Shown: one piece after another, positions 1 through 14,378 of the stretch
How positions within the stretch are numbered: position 1 is the first letter of the stretch
How the letters are laid out: every line of letters starts with the position of its first letter
DNA from: Turbatrix aceti
Lineage: Eukaryota; Nematoda; Chromadorea; Rhabditida; Panagrolaimidae
Assembly: GCA_963969345.1 (NCBI GenBank)
Contig: OZ017768.1
Location: forward strand, 2,125,976-2,189,975
Direction: 5' to 3'
DNA: 64,000 nt
Made by a program: the position numbers and the translations under genes
The notes under the pieces: generated by a model
The model's input: only the letters and a program-made list of their open reading frames with translations
Told to the model about the DNA's origin: nothing
Database searches by the model: none

Positions 1-281
1 ACAAATTTTTGCAATCAAAATAAATTTTTTCTGCAGGAAATTTGCTAGTTTTGAGGCAATCAAGTTTTGATTTGTTTATTTATTTTTGGAAGAAATTCTT
101 GAACGATTACGATTACAATCATGACAAAAAAAATTTTTTTATTACTTTTTTTTCTGTTTTCCATCAATCAATAATTTTTTTAGTGCATTCTGTTTTTAAT
201 CTTTCGGGTAAACTTTTTCTAGTCCCTGGATTATGTTAGAAAAAGTGAAAAAAAAAGTTTGAAGTTTGACTTGACTTGATA
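1..281. other. T-rich non-coding flank
   Basis: No gene is visible here. The stretch is dominated by T and A runs, and the short open frames are low-complexity. It ends at the target-site duplication of the inverted-repeat element that follows. Confidence 0.5.
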
Positions 282-1187
282 GATGAAAACGGTTCAGTGT
301 CGAAACTTCGAAAATATTGAACTTCGAAAATTTTGAACTTCGAATTTATTGAACTTCGAAAATATTGAATCGCAAAAATTTTGAAATGTGAGTTGACCGA
401 ACTTCGAAAATATTGAACTTCGAAAATATTGAACTACGAGTTCAGTGAGCGGCTCGGGGAGAACTTCGAAAATATTGAACTTCGAATTTATTGAACTTGA
501 ATTACAAAGTTTAATTGAAGCAAACGGGGGGAGGGCGCGTGCGCATTGCAAGTAAAATAAATTCAGATTTTGCCGGTGATACCCATTTGTTTCGTCCCTG
601 TTGGATTAAAAATGATGTTTTAGAAATTTGAGACAAATTTTTATAAAAATCGACTAGGGTACGGAGAAAAAATCCACAGATCTTCAAAATGCCGAAAAAA
701 AAACTGAATATTTCGATACAGACTTCAAATTAAATTTTCATTTGTGATCTAAAGTTATGGTATACATCTAACCTTTTTTAAATTTTTTGGAACTTTTACC
801 GGCATCTACATCTAAATACATCTATAATCTTTGGAGTTTTCAATTAATTTTACTAACGATTTTTAACAAATTTTTAATATGTTGTTTTTTTTATTTTTTT
901 TGGAACTTGCGCACACGCCCTCCCCCCGTTTGCTTCAATTGAACTTTGTAATTCAAGTTCAATAAATTCGAAGTTCAATATTTTCGAAGTTCAATATTTT
1001 CGAAGTTCTCCCCGAGCCGCTCACTGAACTCGCAGTTCAATATTTTCGAAGTTCAATATTTTCGAAGTTCGGTCAACTCACATTTCAAAATTTTTGCGAT
1101 TCAATATTTTCGAAGTTCAATAAATTCGAAGTTCAAAATTTTCGAAGTTCAATATTTTCGAAGTTTCGACACTGAACCGATGAAAAC
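282..1187. mobile_element. Non-autonomous inverted-repeat DNA transposon (Mutator-like MITE)
   Basis: Two long inverted arms, about 291-551 and 907-1178, are nearly identical and surround about 350 bp of AT-rich DNA. The ends are GGTTCAGTGTCGAAAC and its complement. The 9-bp word GATGAAAAC lies directly outside both ends (282-290 and 1179-1187), so it looks like a target-site duplication. A 9-bp duplication with long terminal inverted repeats is typical of the Mutator superfamily. The arms are built from repeats of a unit like TTCGAAAATATTGAAC, and the right arm carries one unit more than the left. There is no transposase frame, so the copy would need a partner to move. Seen: arms and duplication. 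Inferred: superfamily. Confidence 0.8.
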
Positions 1188-4100
1188 CAGCATCTTTTAG
1201 ATCCCTTAATAGGCCCTATTTTTCGGAGGGATATACATCACCAAAACTGAAAACTGGCACGCATGTGTGTTATCGACGCCAGTCGTTAGTTTACAGCAGC
1301 TTATAAAATTTCTTAAACGTCCCAAAAACTGGTTATTTCCATTTTTTATCCCTTTTTTTAGGATAAAGATCTACGAAATGGGAGATCTCTTTTTTGATCC
1401 TTTCTGCCAAAAAAAGAGGGGATGAATGAATTGATATTTTTTGAGAGAGAGAGAGAGACTTCAAATCCACAAATGATGCATCCGTCGATGAAACGTTGAA
1501 TTGGATTTAACCGGACGATGGGGGTGGGCACAGGTACATAAATGCATGCGAGCTTAACTTGACTCTCATGCATGCATGCATGCCCGTAGATGGATTTCCC
1601 CGAAATAAATAAATAAATAAATACAAATAAATAAAATAATTTTTATTCATTCATTCATTTTTCCTTTCTCTTTTTCTTTCCTTTTCCGTTGTTTTGTGAT
1701 GGTATCGGCCGCCGTCGACGTCGTGGACCGTCGACTGTTGTAGTCGCTGTGGTCGGTCGATGGGTTGGGTGGATAGATGATGAGTGAGCGGTCCGGTCCG
1801 GTCCAGTCCGGTACGCGCGCGCGCGTGCGTGTGTTGTATTGCCAATGGCCTTGAACCACCCACCACCCATCCGCTGCCTGTGTACATGCCTGCATGCAGG
1901 CGCAGAACAGAAAAGAACAGAAATGAATGCATATTCGGCGGATAGGCTGGGGCTGGCTGACTCGGAGATATTTAGTCTTTTTGCCCTTTCTTTTCCTTTT
2001 TCCTCGCCTGTGTCGATTGAAAAATACATACGCACGTTGGTTGTACCCAGCATCCATCCAGTTTTTGGGCAGCGTCAAACTTTTCTATTATTCTCTCTTT
2101 TTTTCTTTTTTTCTGTGTTTGATTGAGGTACGACTTATTTTTTCCTCTTTTATTTTTCTTTCTGGATCACAGGTGAAAGTACTATACCAACAATAAGCCG
2201 CATTTAGGGGAAAGAAAATTTTTAGGGCCATGTTTTTGGTAAAAGTGCAACAACTTTGATCAACAAGTTTTCTGTTCGGGGGACAAAGAAAACTTTTCCT
2301 TTTCCTGAAACGAATATTTTTTTACTGGTGAACAAATTTCAAATACCGTTAATTTATAACTTTTTTGTTCACGCGTGAATGATAACGCGATCGAACGATG
2401 CTCCCAACTGACCGACCCATTTTTGACATTTTATGTTTTACTGATTTACTTACCCTAATTTTTGTTCGACCATCGTTGTCATCTTTTTTTTTGGTTCGTT
2501 CATGCCGGCAACGGTTGTTCTGACCTGACCTGTCCTGACCTTTCTTTCTGTCGTCATTTTGTTACGGACTTTGATTTGCTTTGACTGCTTGGCTGGCTGC
2601 ATGCAAGCAATCGTTTGATTTGTTTGCTTGTTTGTTTGTTGTTTTTGTTGGGGGTGTATGTATGAATGATGAAGCACATAGTACTCTCACATGAGGGGTT
2701 TCATGCGGGGGAGATACTTAATTTTTTTGTTAAATTTTAATTAAAACAAAAAAATTAATGCTCAAAATTTTTTTTTCAATTCTATTCTTTTCTTCAAGAT
2801 TTTTAAAAAGTTGAATTGAGGGTGAAATGATACTTCAAATATTTACTAAACAGCCCCAGTCAAGTTTACGATCAGCAAAATGTACACATTTACGCACAAT
2901 CACCTTCTTCTTCATAGTTTGCTCGTAAGTCAGAAATAAATACAGAAATTCATGAATGAATGAATTTGCTTTGATGACTATCGCTTTCCTTTTTTTCTTA
3001 TCAACACCCAATTTTCTTTTTTTGTCCATGAGTGCATTCAATTTTTTACGGAATTTTATTTTTGTTCAATTGTATTATATTACGATTTTTTTCTTCGTTT
3101 CCAAAAATTCCGATCCGAAAAAAAAACTTCCGTCGTACAGCCAACCATCCTGTTTACGTTCGTTCGTTCATTTTTTTCACGTCGAAAATTGTTCTCGACG
3201 TGTTTTCGACCAATAAGGGAAGAAAACTTCTCTTTTTTTTGTCGGCGTCCAAGTGAATCACGATTCGATTCTTCATCCGACGCTGCTGGCCGTCGTTTGT
3301 TCTTTCGTTATTTTTTTCGTGGTGAATCGAAGGAACGATCCTCACACTTCGCTTCCACCATTTTGGCCCATCTTTTTTTTGTTTTGCCGCTTGTGAATGA
3401 TTCATAAATTTATTTTTTTTTCGTAAAACGCAGTTTTGGTAGAAGAACAATCGTGAACACACCATTGTGAACGAACGTGAACGTTTACGTGAATGTGAAC
3501 GTGAACGCGAACGTAATACATGAAACGTACTACTATCGTGCTCGGGCTGTTGTTTCCCCTCTGGCTGGTGAACCAGCACCAGCAGCTCCTTTTTCCGTCT
3601 TCCCATAACGCTACACCATCCATGCATCCATCCATCCATCGTATTTTACCATTGGTAGCGATGGTAGTAGTCGTCTGTTGACTTGAATCCTTCCTATTTC
3701 TATGTATTTCAATCACCATCCATCCTTCCAGCTCCATCAGGAAGGAACTAGGTGGTAGTGGTGGTGATGGTGGAAAGAATGGGTTGTGTATATACCCAAA
3801 AACATTTATGGGAGTCGATTGACGTGAGAGTTATGCGCATGCAAGTACGAACACTACCACCGTAAATATGTCTCGTTCTTTCTTCTTCATGATTCCTTAT
3901 CATTCCTTATTTTATAGTGTCAAAAAAAGGCACTTATAATAAAAATAATAATGTAAACTGAACAAACAAACCAAATCATTGGTTCCGCAACGAAAACGCT
4001 TTTAAAAAAAGTTTGCTTCGGGACCTTTTGCGCGCGAAACTTTCCGTTCAAAAAAATCGTGCCGGGATCAACCAAGTTTCTGTCTTGCGAGTTTCTCGCC

Positions 4101-5883
4101 GCGAAAAAATTTTCGTTTCGGGTCCGTTTCAACGTTTCGTCATTTTATCACTTTTTTCGCCCCTATCAATTGATTTTTTTATGATTTCAATTGTCTGGTT
4201 CAGTCAAATCCATTATTTTCCTTTCTCTTTTCACTTTTTTTCCGTGAGGCACAACAAACACGAGTCTCTCCTGCAACATTTCCTTTTGTGTGACTGTGCA
4301 TGTGTGTATATATGATCGTCGGCAAACGGGACATGACTGGACTGGACTCGACTCGGGGCGCGATAGATACCACACACTAACGTGTCGTCGTCGTCGTTTG
4401 TCGTTTACGCGTCGCGTCCGTCGCCTTGTACGCATGAAAAGGCCCCCTCCCCTCCCCCCCGGATTGCTTCAGTCCAAAAATGTGAAATGTGAAATGCGCG
4501 ACAGACGCCTCCGTCGTCGTCACTTTCATCTCTGTGAATTTATATTTATGATGAATACATATGTGACGAACCAACCGAACCGTATACGAATACGAATTCT
4601 GCCCATGGCCCAGACTGGGGACAAAAAATCACGCAGCGCAGCAGTCAGTCAGTACACGTCGATCCATGCGCGGCGTATACGCGAGCGATGATGACTCCTC
4701 GAACGTGAGCGCGAATTGAATTCATCAGAGAATTTTTGGGGGGGGGGCTCGTTCGCTTGATCGACGGCCAATCAGCCGGCCTAGCCTGGCCGGGCCGGTT
4801 GTACACGCGTGTGCCTGCGTGCTACGCATACTCTTTTCTTCTTTTTCTATTCTCCCCCCTTTTTTTGCTCGTCTGTTCGTTCGTTCTCCCGGCGGACCCA
4901 TACCAATCACGGACAACAATATGTACGAGGAGATGAAAGGCATGTGCAAACTCAACTCCAGAGCACTTTTGATATTCTCGTTCGTTTCTGTTCCCGTTTT
5001 GCTCGTTTATTATTCTCTTCCGTCTTTTATAATAAAATAAATTTTTTTTCTCGCTCGAGCGCGCGTGAGGTGAGTAGGCCCTTCTGGTTGGGGTGTTGAT
5101 CGGTTCGGTTCAGTCGATAACGTTCAGTCGATAGTTGCGCATGTTTCGATTGTATTTTTTTTTCTCTTCTTCCCCTGTCGTTCTCTCACAATTTTTTCCC
5201 ACCTTTTTTCATTGGTTTTTTTTCACTCGATAAAAAAATGATGAAATGAAAGAAACACAATTTTTTTTTGATATCCAAACGTGTTTTTGATTGAATTCAA
5301 GTGGTTTATATATTTTTTTTGATTACGATAATTTTGTCTTTGTTCGCGACTGTTTCGTAAAATTGTTTTTTTGGCGCGTTCTTGTTATTATTTTTTTTGT
5401 CGATCTCCAAAAATTTCCCCAGTTCCCATAAAAAATACGCTAACATCAACGCTTTTGCCTTTGCCTTGGTGCGTTATCATTAACGCTGGTTTACGTCCTC
5501 GTCCCTGTCCCCGGCCTTTTTCTTTAGTTTGGTGCGTTTCCAGGGGCCTTCAAATTATTGTCTCGTGATTTGGAATAAAAAAAACAGCTGTAATGTCATT
5601 TAACCGATGACTAACGTTTAAAAATTTTTTTTTGATTATAAATTTTTTTCTTATTATTGGGAAAATTTTTTTAATGTATCGTAAAACTTTTATGTCAATG
5701 AAAAAAGATTTTATGGACTTCAAAATTTTTTATTTTTTTGGAAAAAAAATTTTTTTATTATAAATTACGAAATATTTTTTTTTGGTTTTTTGGAACGTAA
5801 CCTGCCCCACCCGAACTTTTTTTTACCGCTCCGCCGACCGCTGGGATGTATATCGCTAGAAAATCATAATCATTGAATAACGA
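1188..5883. other. Long non-coding upstream region with microsatellites
   Basis: I see no convincing coding exon here; the open frames are low-complexity shadows. Simple repeats include TGCATGCA near 1567-1583, AAAT/ATTC tracts near 1605-1660, CG/TG alternation near 1812-1835, a GTGAACG-type tandem near 3460-3515, and CCAT near 3620-3645. T-runs are common. The region lies upstream of muscleblind and probably holds its promoter and any untranslated first exons, but no specific element can be named. Confidence 0.45.
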
Positions 5884-6172
5884 TTGACTGGACCTCTTGA
5901 TTTTTTTAGAGGTCCACAAGTTACCACAGACGACCGCTGCTGTGCTGTCGCCGATCTTCGCCGCTACCGCAGCCGCCGCCTACACCCACCATCACACTCG
6001 GCTTCTCTCTGTTTTTTTTCCGTGTTTTTTGTTGTAAATCGTCTCACGGGAGGCGTATCTGACTGTTTTTTCCCTTCTCCTTCTTCTTCCACGCTGTTTC
6101 GTGTGCTTCGACTCCTTGCTACTCGCTTCTGAGACCTGAGACAGACCTACGACCCGACTCGAGACCAGCGCA

Positions 6173-9100
6173 ATGTACGACGAGAATAGCAATGCATCGG
6201 CTGCTATTGCTGCCCACCTGACGGCTGCCGCTGCTGCTGCATCCACGACGAACGGTGGTGGTGGAAGCAACACGGGTGGCGGTGCCAACAGTGCGGCTTC
6301 AACCGCTACCGCAGCTTCGAACAACGCTGCTGTCGCAGCTGCGGCTGCTACTGCTGCTGCTGTTGCGGCTGCCCAACAACAGCAACAGCAACAACAACAA
6401 CAGTCCCAGCAACAGCAGCAACAACAACAGCCTTCTGCAGCCGCTGTTGCAGCCCAGGCAGCTGCTGTCAATTCAAATCACATAGTATCACAACTCATGA
6501 ATACAAAAGATTCACGATGGCTTCAACTCGAAGTTTGTCGGGAATTTACGCGTGGTCAATGCTCGCGTACCGCAGAGGAATGCAAGTTTGCTCATCCTCC
6601 TGCACACGTTGATATCCAAAACGGGCGCGTCACTGCTTGCTACGACTCAATCAAGGTTTGCTTTTGCCCCCCCCTACCTGCTAAATATAACCTGCCTGGG
6701 TGCCGAAGGGGCCGCAAAGGTGTTTTAACATAACGTCTGGAGTTTGGGTTTTTGTGTCCTTGCACGCGCTTAAAAACACCAAAACGGCCTGCAGAGGTTC
6801 CGTGTACCTTTGATTGAATTTTTTTAGATTTTTTTGGGACTGTTACGATTTTTTTACCTGATCAAAATTTTTTTTGTTCCTTAAAAAACCGGTTTTTTGG
6901 GTAATTTATGATCGTTTATCAAGTTTCCTATCTTCCGAAAAAAAAATTTTTTTACTTCCTTATTGGGGTTCGTTTTTTTTCTGTCAGCTAATCCAGCGCG
7001 TTTATATTTTTTTTTAGAAAAAAGCCCCAAGGCCGAAAACACGAAAAAACAAGTTCAGTACATGATTTTTCATGGTTCAAATTTTTTTCAGGGTCGATGT
7101 ACTCGCGAAAATCCCAAATGCAAGTACCTTCACCCACCCCAGCATCTCAAAGACCAGCTTGTCATCAATGGACGCAACAATCTCGCTTACAAAAGCCTTC
7201 TCTGCAGTCACCTTCAGACAAATGGTCCTGCAGCTCTTCAGCCTACGATACCGGTTAATTCACTTGCCCAGCTTGTTGTAAGTTGTTTTTTTTTACACTT
7301 TTTAGAGTCCAAAAAAATACGATTGGGTTTTCTTTTGTTTCTGCATTGCCTTTAACGGTTAGAAAAAAAAGTTGCATACAAAACAAGTTTTTCTTTATTG
7401 TTGGCAATTACAAACAACAAAAATTGCTTCCATCAAAGAGGAAAAGAAAAAATCGCAACTTTTGAAGTAGAAAAAAAAATATTTACATTTTTTATATGAC
7501 AGTAATTTTATTTGTTTATTCACTCACACGTACCACGTGAGTCATGTCAAGTCATATTTTTCACTCCATTTACGTACGTACGTGCATCACCTGACTAGGA
7601 AGAAGAAATAAAAATTGATTGCTTTTTTTCTCTCAATGATTTTGCTGCCGAAAAAATATACTAGTTTTTCGGAAGAAATGCAAGTTGTTATCAGTCGATA
7701 AAAAAAGAAAATGTTAGACAAAAATAAGCAATAAAGAAGGGAGCAAACATTCATTTTTTGTTGATAAAATATTATTTTCGGTTTTGCATGCTAAAGTAAA
7801 GTAACACTTTTTTTCGCGGTTTTGTTATTTTTGGCAGAAGTACTTGTTTTGTTACGTTTTGAGGTTCATTTTTATAAATAAAATGAAAAAACACCTTTTT
7901 TTATTCTTTTGTAACTTTTTCTAGGAGTAACATAAAGTTTCGCAGCCTGTTTTGTTACGTCCAGAAAGTATCTGATCGGTTCGATTTTTTTGCTAAACTT
8001 TTTTGTGTCTCCGTTTTATCGCAAAAAAATGTGCTAGCCTTTGCAATGTTTTTTTTTACTTTGTTTAGTCCAACGATTGGTTTTTATCACGAGTAAACTT
8101 TTCTTGGTTTCTGCACTCCGTGTACCTCGGGGGGTCATAAAATTGAGTGTATACATGCAATAGCACGTTTGATCGGCAGCTTTTAGCGTAGTTTGCAATG
8201 ACGCAATGCATCGCACTTTTTTTTTGATTTCAAGATTGAACGAAAAAAAAGAAGAAATAAAATAGATTGAAAATGGGGCAATTAAAGCGGAGAAGATAAT
8301 TAGTATTCGTACTAATCACCTTCTTTTTTTGCGGACTGGAATGAAGGATGAGGGGCGAATTAGGGACGGGGTAATGGAATTAAAATTGGTTGACGAATTA
8401 AAAATTAAAAATTCTTTCCCAATTTTTTTTATTCGAAAAAATGCATAACATAATTTTTTTTTCAGCAACAACAACAACATCCGGCATTGGTTCAGGCTGC
8501 CTTGCCGTATCAGTATTATCCACTAATCTATCCACAGCTACTTCAAACGGGTGCCGCTGATGCATATTCAGTACAAACGGTAGGTGGACGAACTTTTACC
8601 ACGGTTTTTTTTATGTATCTGGTAAAAATATTTATTATGTAATTTCATATTGATTATTGCCAAGTTTTTTTTGAGTTGAATTTCTTCTTTCTGACCCAAT
8701 ACACTGTCTGTTTTTTTTCTGGGTTGATTTGTTCTTGTCGTATTGTGTTTTTGGTTTTTTAGTGCATTTGTTGGTTTTTTTGTGATTTTGTGATCAAAAA
8801 CAGAAATTTTATAATTTAAAATTTTTTTGGAAAAATTTTTTTGGATTTTTTGAACGAAAAAAACCTAATTTGAACTCTTGTCCAAAACCCATGTTTTTTT
8901 TCTTCTCATTATTATCCCCTGCCAATTTCCTATGCTTTCTGGTGTTTTTTCTTTTTGCAAATCCCCAGAATAATTACTTTGACATGGATTTTGAATCGAA
9001 TTTATATTTTTTTACTAAATCGATTTTTCTAAAACTAAAAAAAAACATACTGTGTTGTGATCTGTTTTTAAATATATATTTCGCATGTCGTAGTGTGTCG

Positions 9101-12100
9101 TTTGTTGTTTGTTGGTCGAAGTATGCTGTACTATGCGTTACAGAAATTTTTTTTGTTATAGCAAGCTTCTTTTCCTATTTTTTTTATCACTTTTCTGTAA
9201 AAAAATAAGAACCAAAAGCCGAAATTTGAGTTGCTTGATGCTTGCTGACTTGCACACTGAAAATTTTTTTAAACATAAATTCGAATTTTAGAATTTTTTT
9301 GGGTTTTAGATTTTTATTTTCTCGTACAAAATTTTTTTGAACGTTTGAACTTTTTTTTGCTGTGGTGAATATTTGAAAATCCTGTGTGTGTCGTCTGTGA
9401 CAGCGTGTGCGTGTGCTTTTGACCAATAAATAACTACTACACACTCAAAACAATTTTATAAAAAAAATTAAAGAATAAATTTTGTTTGTCTCGGGTTTAC
9501 GATTTTTTACCTTTTTACTTAAAAAATCTTTTTCTCCCCCCATTTCTTTTCTACGCCTCAAAATTCTCAAAAAAAAAAGCTTGACAAGCCAGCCATCTTC
9601 CTGCCTGCCATGCCATGCCATCCAGCCAGCCTGTTGCTCTATGCTGTTTTTTTTAAAAAACACACATACACCTGAAAACACCTGCAAACACCGTCGCTGC
9701 TGCCGCCGCTTGATTTGTGTAAATAAAATTTTTTAAGAATTTATGGTAGAAAAAAATGTTTTGGTGTACACGTTGCGTTTTGTGCCGTGCCGCCAACAGA
9801 AATAATACCAGCAGCAGCAGCAATTGCAATCAATCGCCTTGCATTACTGTGCTATCCACCCCGATTTCGCGCTGTTTTAGGCAGAATTCACGCTTTTGTG
9901 GATAAAAAACCACGTTTTTGCTTACAAAAACTTCTTTTACCTCACCCCCTCTATCGTTGATTTTTTTTGCGTTGAAGAAATTTCTGGTGCCAGTAATTTT
10001 TTTTAATTATCCAGTGAGATTTTTACTGCTGTTTTTTTAATGCCAAAAAAATTTAAAACAGAATGTAAAAAAACATTTGCGATGCTTTTGCTGCTGCTGA
10101 TCGTGTTCTGTACGCTTTTGCGGAACAGTTTTTTTGCCGATCGCGAAAAAATTACTGTACTTTTTTACGAATTTTTTTTAAAATTTGTAAATATTTTTTT
10201 TATTTGAAATTAATTTTTTTATTTTTTATTATAATTTTTAATTAAAAAATATTATAAAGGTGGTACCGTATGCCAAAAAATATAATATTTAAAAGGCATA
10301 CCTCAGGCTGGTGGTTGTTGTTGTTGGATGACAGACAGGCAGGTGAACAAGCAAGGAGTCAAGCAAGTCAAAGCAGAACACGTCTTTTTATTTATGTGTT
10401 TTTTATAATTTCCCAATTTTTTCTTTCACACTTATCACAAAATGTTTTTTTTTCTCCATGGTCTATTTTTTTATATTTTTAAAAAATTTTCCCGGGCTTG
10501 ATAAAAAAATCTTTATCTCAATTTACCCCCTCTCCTACCCATGCGAAGCCGAGTACGAGTGTTCTTGCGTACTTTAGCCAGGCCAGCAGGCAGGTGCTGC
10601 GTCGACCGCTTCCCTCTTTGCCGCCCAGCAGCAACTTGCCCTCATGCAGCAGCAACAACAAAATGTCCTCCAACAATTCGCTGCCGCCCAGCAACAGCTC
10701 TACGGCGTTACCGGAGCGTCACCGCCTCTCCTGAATCCCCGAAAAAGGCATTACGCGTCCACCGGCCTCGAAGAAGCCGTCGCCGCTGCGACAGCCGCTG
10801 CCGCTTCCGCAGCATCGACTTCTGGCGGCGTCTCTGTGAGCGTCGGCGGTGGATCGGGTGGCAGCGGTGGCGTGAGTGGTGGTGGCAGCGGTCAGCCGGG
10901 TGGACAGCCCAACGGAGCAACGACGCTGTCGGAATTTCAACAACAAGTCTTTCAACAACAACTCCTGCTTAATGCCGCTGCGGTACTACTTTTTTTTTCA
11001 AAAAAAATTTTTTTTGGGATTTTTTTTGGTTTCAAGAAATTTTTTTTTGGTTTTTTAAAAATTTGACACAAAAAAATATGTTTATTGTGGTGGTGCTTTT
11101 TTGCTGCTATTAAAATGACGAGCTTTTATTATTATATCTAACAATTTTATTTTTTAGTTTTTGACCAGCTTTTTTCCATTCCTCCCTTTTTCGCTTGCAC
11201 ACACGCAAAATTTTTTCCAAATGCGATTTTTTTGTTTTTTTTCCATTTTTTTTTTATAAAATCGATGTTTTCTCCAGTTTTTTTTGCATTGAATGTTGCC
11301 AAGCGCCAAAAATAGGGTTGATAAATGGTAAAATATTTATTATAAATATACATAATAAAAAATAAACTCACGCTTTGTTTTTATTTATTTTTGTGCTGAT
11401 TTATTTATTTATTTAATCACTGCTGCTAGCTACTGCTGATGCTGCTGCTGCCATTGCTACTGCCAAACACACAAATAAACCCTATAAGCTGCTGCTTTTT
11501 TGATATATGTTTTTTACACACTTTTTGCTGACTTTTTACGCTGCTCTAACAAATTTTTATATGTTTATGGCGATACTTTTTTCATCATTTTTCTTGAAAG
11601 TTTTTTACTCGTTTTTTTTTAATTTCTGGATTTATATTTTGGAGCTTTTGGTGCGGGTTTTAGGCGAACTTTTCAAAAATCATGTAAATACTTTTTTTTG
11701 TTTTTGTGCGGTTGAAAAACCAGGTGCGTCAGAAAGACGGAGACCTAGTTTTGTTTCCTTGAAGCGCAAAATTTTCGTGCTAACATAAGAAATTTTGTTT
11801 TGCGATAAAACACGATAAAGCGCATTTTCCAAAAATTTTGATTTTTTGATTTCTTTATGATCTTAAAAATTTTTTTCGCGGTTTGGGCAACTTTTTTGGC
11901 TCGTTGAGATATTTCGCTAATTTTTTGAAACACATTTTTAGTTTTTCTAAATTTCAAGAAACGTGTTGCGAATTTCTTTAGAACTGATTTTTTTCTTATT
12001 TTGGCACATTGGCGCAAAAATTTTTTTAAATCATAAATTTTTTTACGGCGCTTAAAATTGTATATACCTGCGTTAATTTTTAGTGATTTGCAAAAAAATT

Positions 12101-12436
12101 ACTGCGGCTATCATTTTTAGCTAAAATCCACCACAACTCATATAAATGTGATATTTTTATTTCAACAAATCTAAATTTTTTTTTTCCACAAAATTTATTT
12201 TCCACCTCAATCAATGGCGTTTTTTTCAGACAAACGGCCCAGTGCCAATGAAGCGTCCGGCCCCGACGGATAAATCGGTGACAAACGCTGCTGCTGCGGC
12301 AGCGGCAGCGGCGGCCGCTGGCCTACCCCCCGCAATCTACGCCCAGCAAGCAGCAGCAGCAGCCGGAGCGACCCAGTTCAATCCCTACCTGCTGCCAAGC
12401 TACCTACCCGCTGTATCATGCCAATACTTTCTGTGA
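6173..12436 (+). CDS. mbl-1: Muscleblind-like RNA-binding splicing regulator
   Basis: Muscleblind proteins bind YGCY-type RNA and control alternative splicing in muscle and neurons. Coding exons with consistent phase-0 junctions are 6173-6655, 7092-7277, 8466-8579, 10578-10982 and 12230-12436, giving about 404 residues. Exon 1 starts MYDENSNA, followed by Ala- and Gln-rich tracts, then the first CCCH finger ([20 protein letters not shown], around residues 118-140). The second CCCH finger spans the exon 1/2 junction (CYDSIK joined to [16 protein letters not shown]). Only one finger pair is present, as expected outside vertebrates. Exon 4 carries the [17 protein letters not shown] block and a Gly/Ser tract. 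Exon 5 has poly-Ala and ends ...[13 protein letters not shown]. Introns are long and T-rich, so alternative exons could have been missed. Start: first ATG of the open frame. Family identity is very secure; the 3' end is less so. Confidence 0.93.
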
Positions 12437-14378
12437 GAATAATTAATCCATGCTGATTGATCCCGACGAATTTTTTCTGTTCAACGAAAAATTCTATGAT
12501 TTCTACAGTTCTATTTACAACGATGGCACAGACAAACACACACACACACACACGCAGCAGCATTCCGGTGTTTTTTTATTCTTTCCGTTCTTTTTTTTGT
12601 AATTTTTTTTACGAATTCGAATTCTTCACTCTTTCGTCTCTTTTTTTGTTTGTTTTTTTTCAGTTTTCGTTCGTTCGTTCGTTCATTCATTCATTATCTC
12701 GCCCTCCAAGAACAAAAAAATCAGAAATATATTTTTTTATTCATCTTTTACAAATTGTATTGTTTGTTCGTTCTTTTTTTGAATTGTTAATGATAAATTT
12801 GAAACAATTAGTCATACGTCGTCCCAATTAGATAACCAATTAACTTTCCCTGCACTTTTTTCTTGCCAACGAAAAAAAATGTTGATATCGAAAATTCCTA
12901 TTTTTTCCAACCTTTTCCCCCAGACAGGTGTGATATGTATACGGTAGCTCAAGTAAATACAGTACACACACACACTTTCCTAAAAAACTTCCTTCCCCCA
13001 AAAACAAACACACTTTTTTTGTCCAACGAAGTACACTTTTCTATGATATAATTTTCACTGTTTTTTCCCATTCTTTCACACGTCCGTCCGATAATCATCC
13101 GCGTCCGTCTAGGATCTAGGAGCTCTCATCTCCCGGTCAAACAAACAAAAAAGTTTATTTTGCACTCAGAAAAAAAACTAACTGAATAGATATACACAAA
13201 TCTTGCCCAAGTCAGATAAAAAAAATATTGTTATTTTTTTGTATTGTAAAAAAATATTTTTTCGGAAAAGTCCGAATTGAAATTGTAGTCACCCAAAAAA
13301 CCTCCATCCTAAGTCTAAGTCGTATTTGAAGCAGTAGATAAATTTCATCCGAATTTTGTATAACCCCAACAAGAGTCCCTGTTCCATCCTTTTTCTTTCC
13401 TTGCCGTCCATGGTTTTTATTTTTGTCCGTCCGTGAAGAAAAAAACTCATACAAACGTCCTTTTCTTTCTTTCTTTTTCTCCTGAACCACCTTTGTCTTG
13501 ACGGGAACAATTTTTTTTCGTTTTTTTTACAAATTGCACCCTTTTTTGTTATGATGTCTGAAAAAATACCAGTAAAGAGTTGAAATGTGGTACGGTGATT
13601 GCAATGGAGGAAAAAGACACATGAATCAAAAAACCTCAAGAGATTCATAGACAGGAAGTCAATACAGTTAACGTGCAGAAAATAAAAAAAAATATGTATA
13701 CATAACTATAAAAGGATCCGGAGCATAACAAAGTTGAAGGTCATAGTCACCGAGAGTTGAATTTCGCTCAGAAGCTCAAAGCCAAGGACGACGACCGCTG
13801 CGACATTTGACTCTCGATCTGGATGGGATGCCGACGAAAAAATGATCACTAGGACACTCGTTAACGTGATGACCTGATTATAAATAAATATTGAAAAAAG
13901 TGGCAGCTTATTCCTCGAACGATGCAACAAAAAAAAATAAGCACGAGATTGTCACCGCTCTGACGAATCGAGAGAAGGCGAAAAATTTTTCTCCTATGAA
14001 TTCGGCTTTACAAGTGGCTACAAAAATTTTGGATTACTTCAAAAATAAGCCAAAAATCAACAGATTTGCCCTTTAAAAGAGTATTTTTTTAAAAATTTGG
14101 ATCTGGTCGATATTAGTCGATATAGTCAAGTGTCGTTTATTGATTAATTACAGGATCTCGAGAAACAGGGCAAAAAGTGTTTTTTACAAGAATGCATTTT
14201 TTTGTAATTATAGCAAAGTGCATGCTGTCTTTCTGACGCAATCAATGAATAACATCACATCAAAATATAGCAATTTTTTGCTAATTTTGGAACACATTTG
14301 CATATACGGTTGTTTATAAGCACACTTGTACGGTTGTCATTATATTGCCATTCAAAAGATAGCAGAAGACGACCGATA
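12437..14378. other. muscleblind 3' flank / spacer
   Basis: No convincing gene. An AC microsatellite lies near 12535-12556 and CGTT/CATT tetranucleotides near 12665-12695. The first part is probably muscleblind 3' UTR. A minus-strand frame at 13706-13930 is hydrophobic but has no supporting splice or start context. Confidence 0.4.

Noticed and set aside
1647..2078. Overlapping minus-strand frames of 93-143 residues
   Set aside because: Three frames are open at once over CG/TG and AAAT repeats; composition is low-complexity and there is no splice or start context.
3154..3737. Minus-strand frames of 161 and 111 residues
   Set aside because: Rich in Arg, His and Ser from a GTGAACG tandem and CCAT repeats; no family resemblance.
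5992..6471. Minus-strand poly-Cys/poly-Ala frame
   Set aside because: Mirror of the Gln and Ala codon runs in muscleblind exon 1.
13706..13930. Hydrophobic minus-strand frame
   Set aside because: Short, with no supported start, splice sites or homology.
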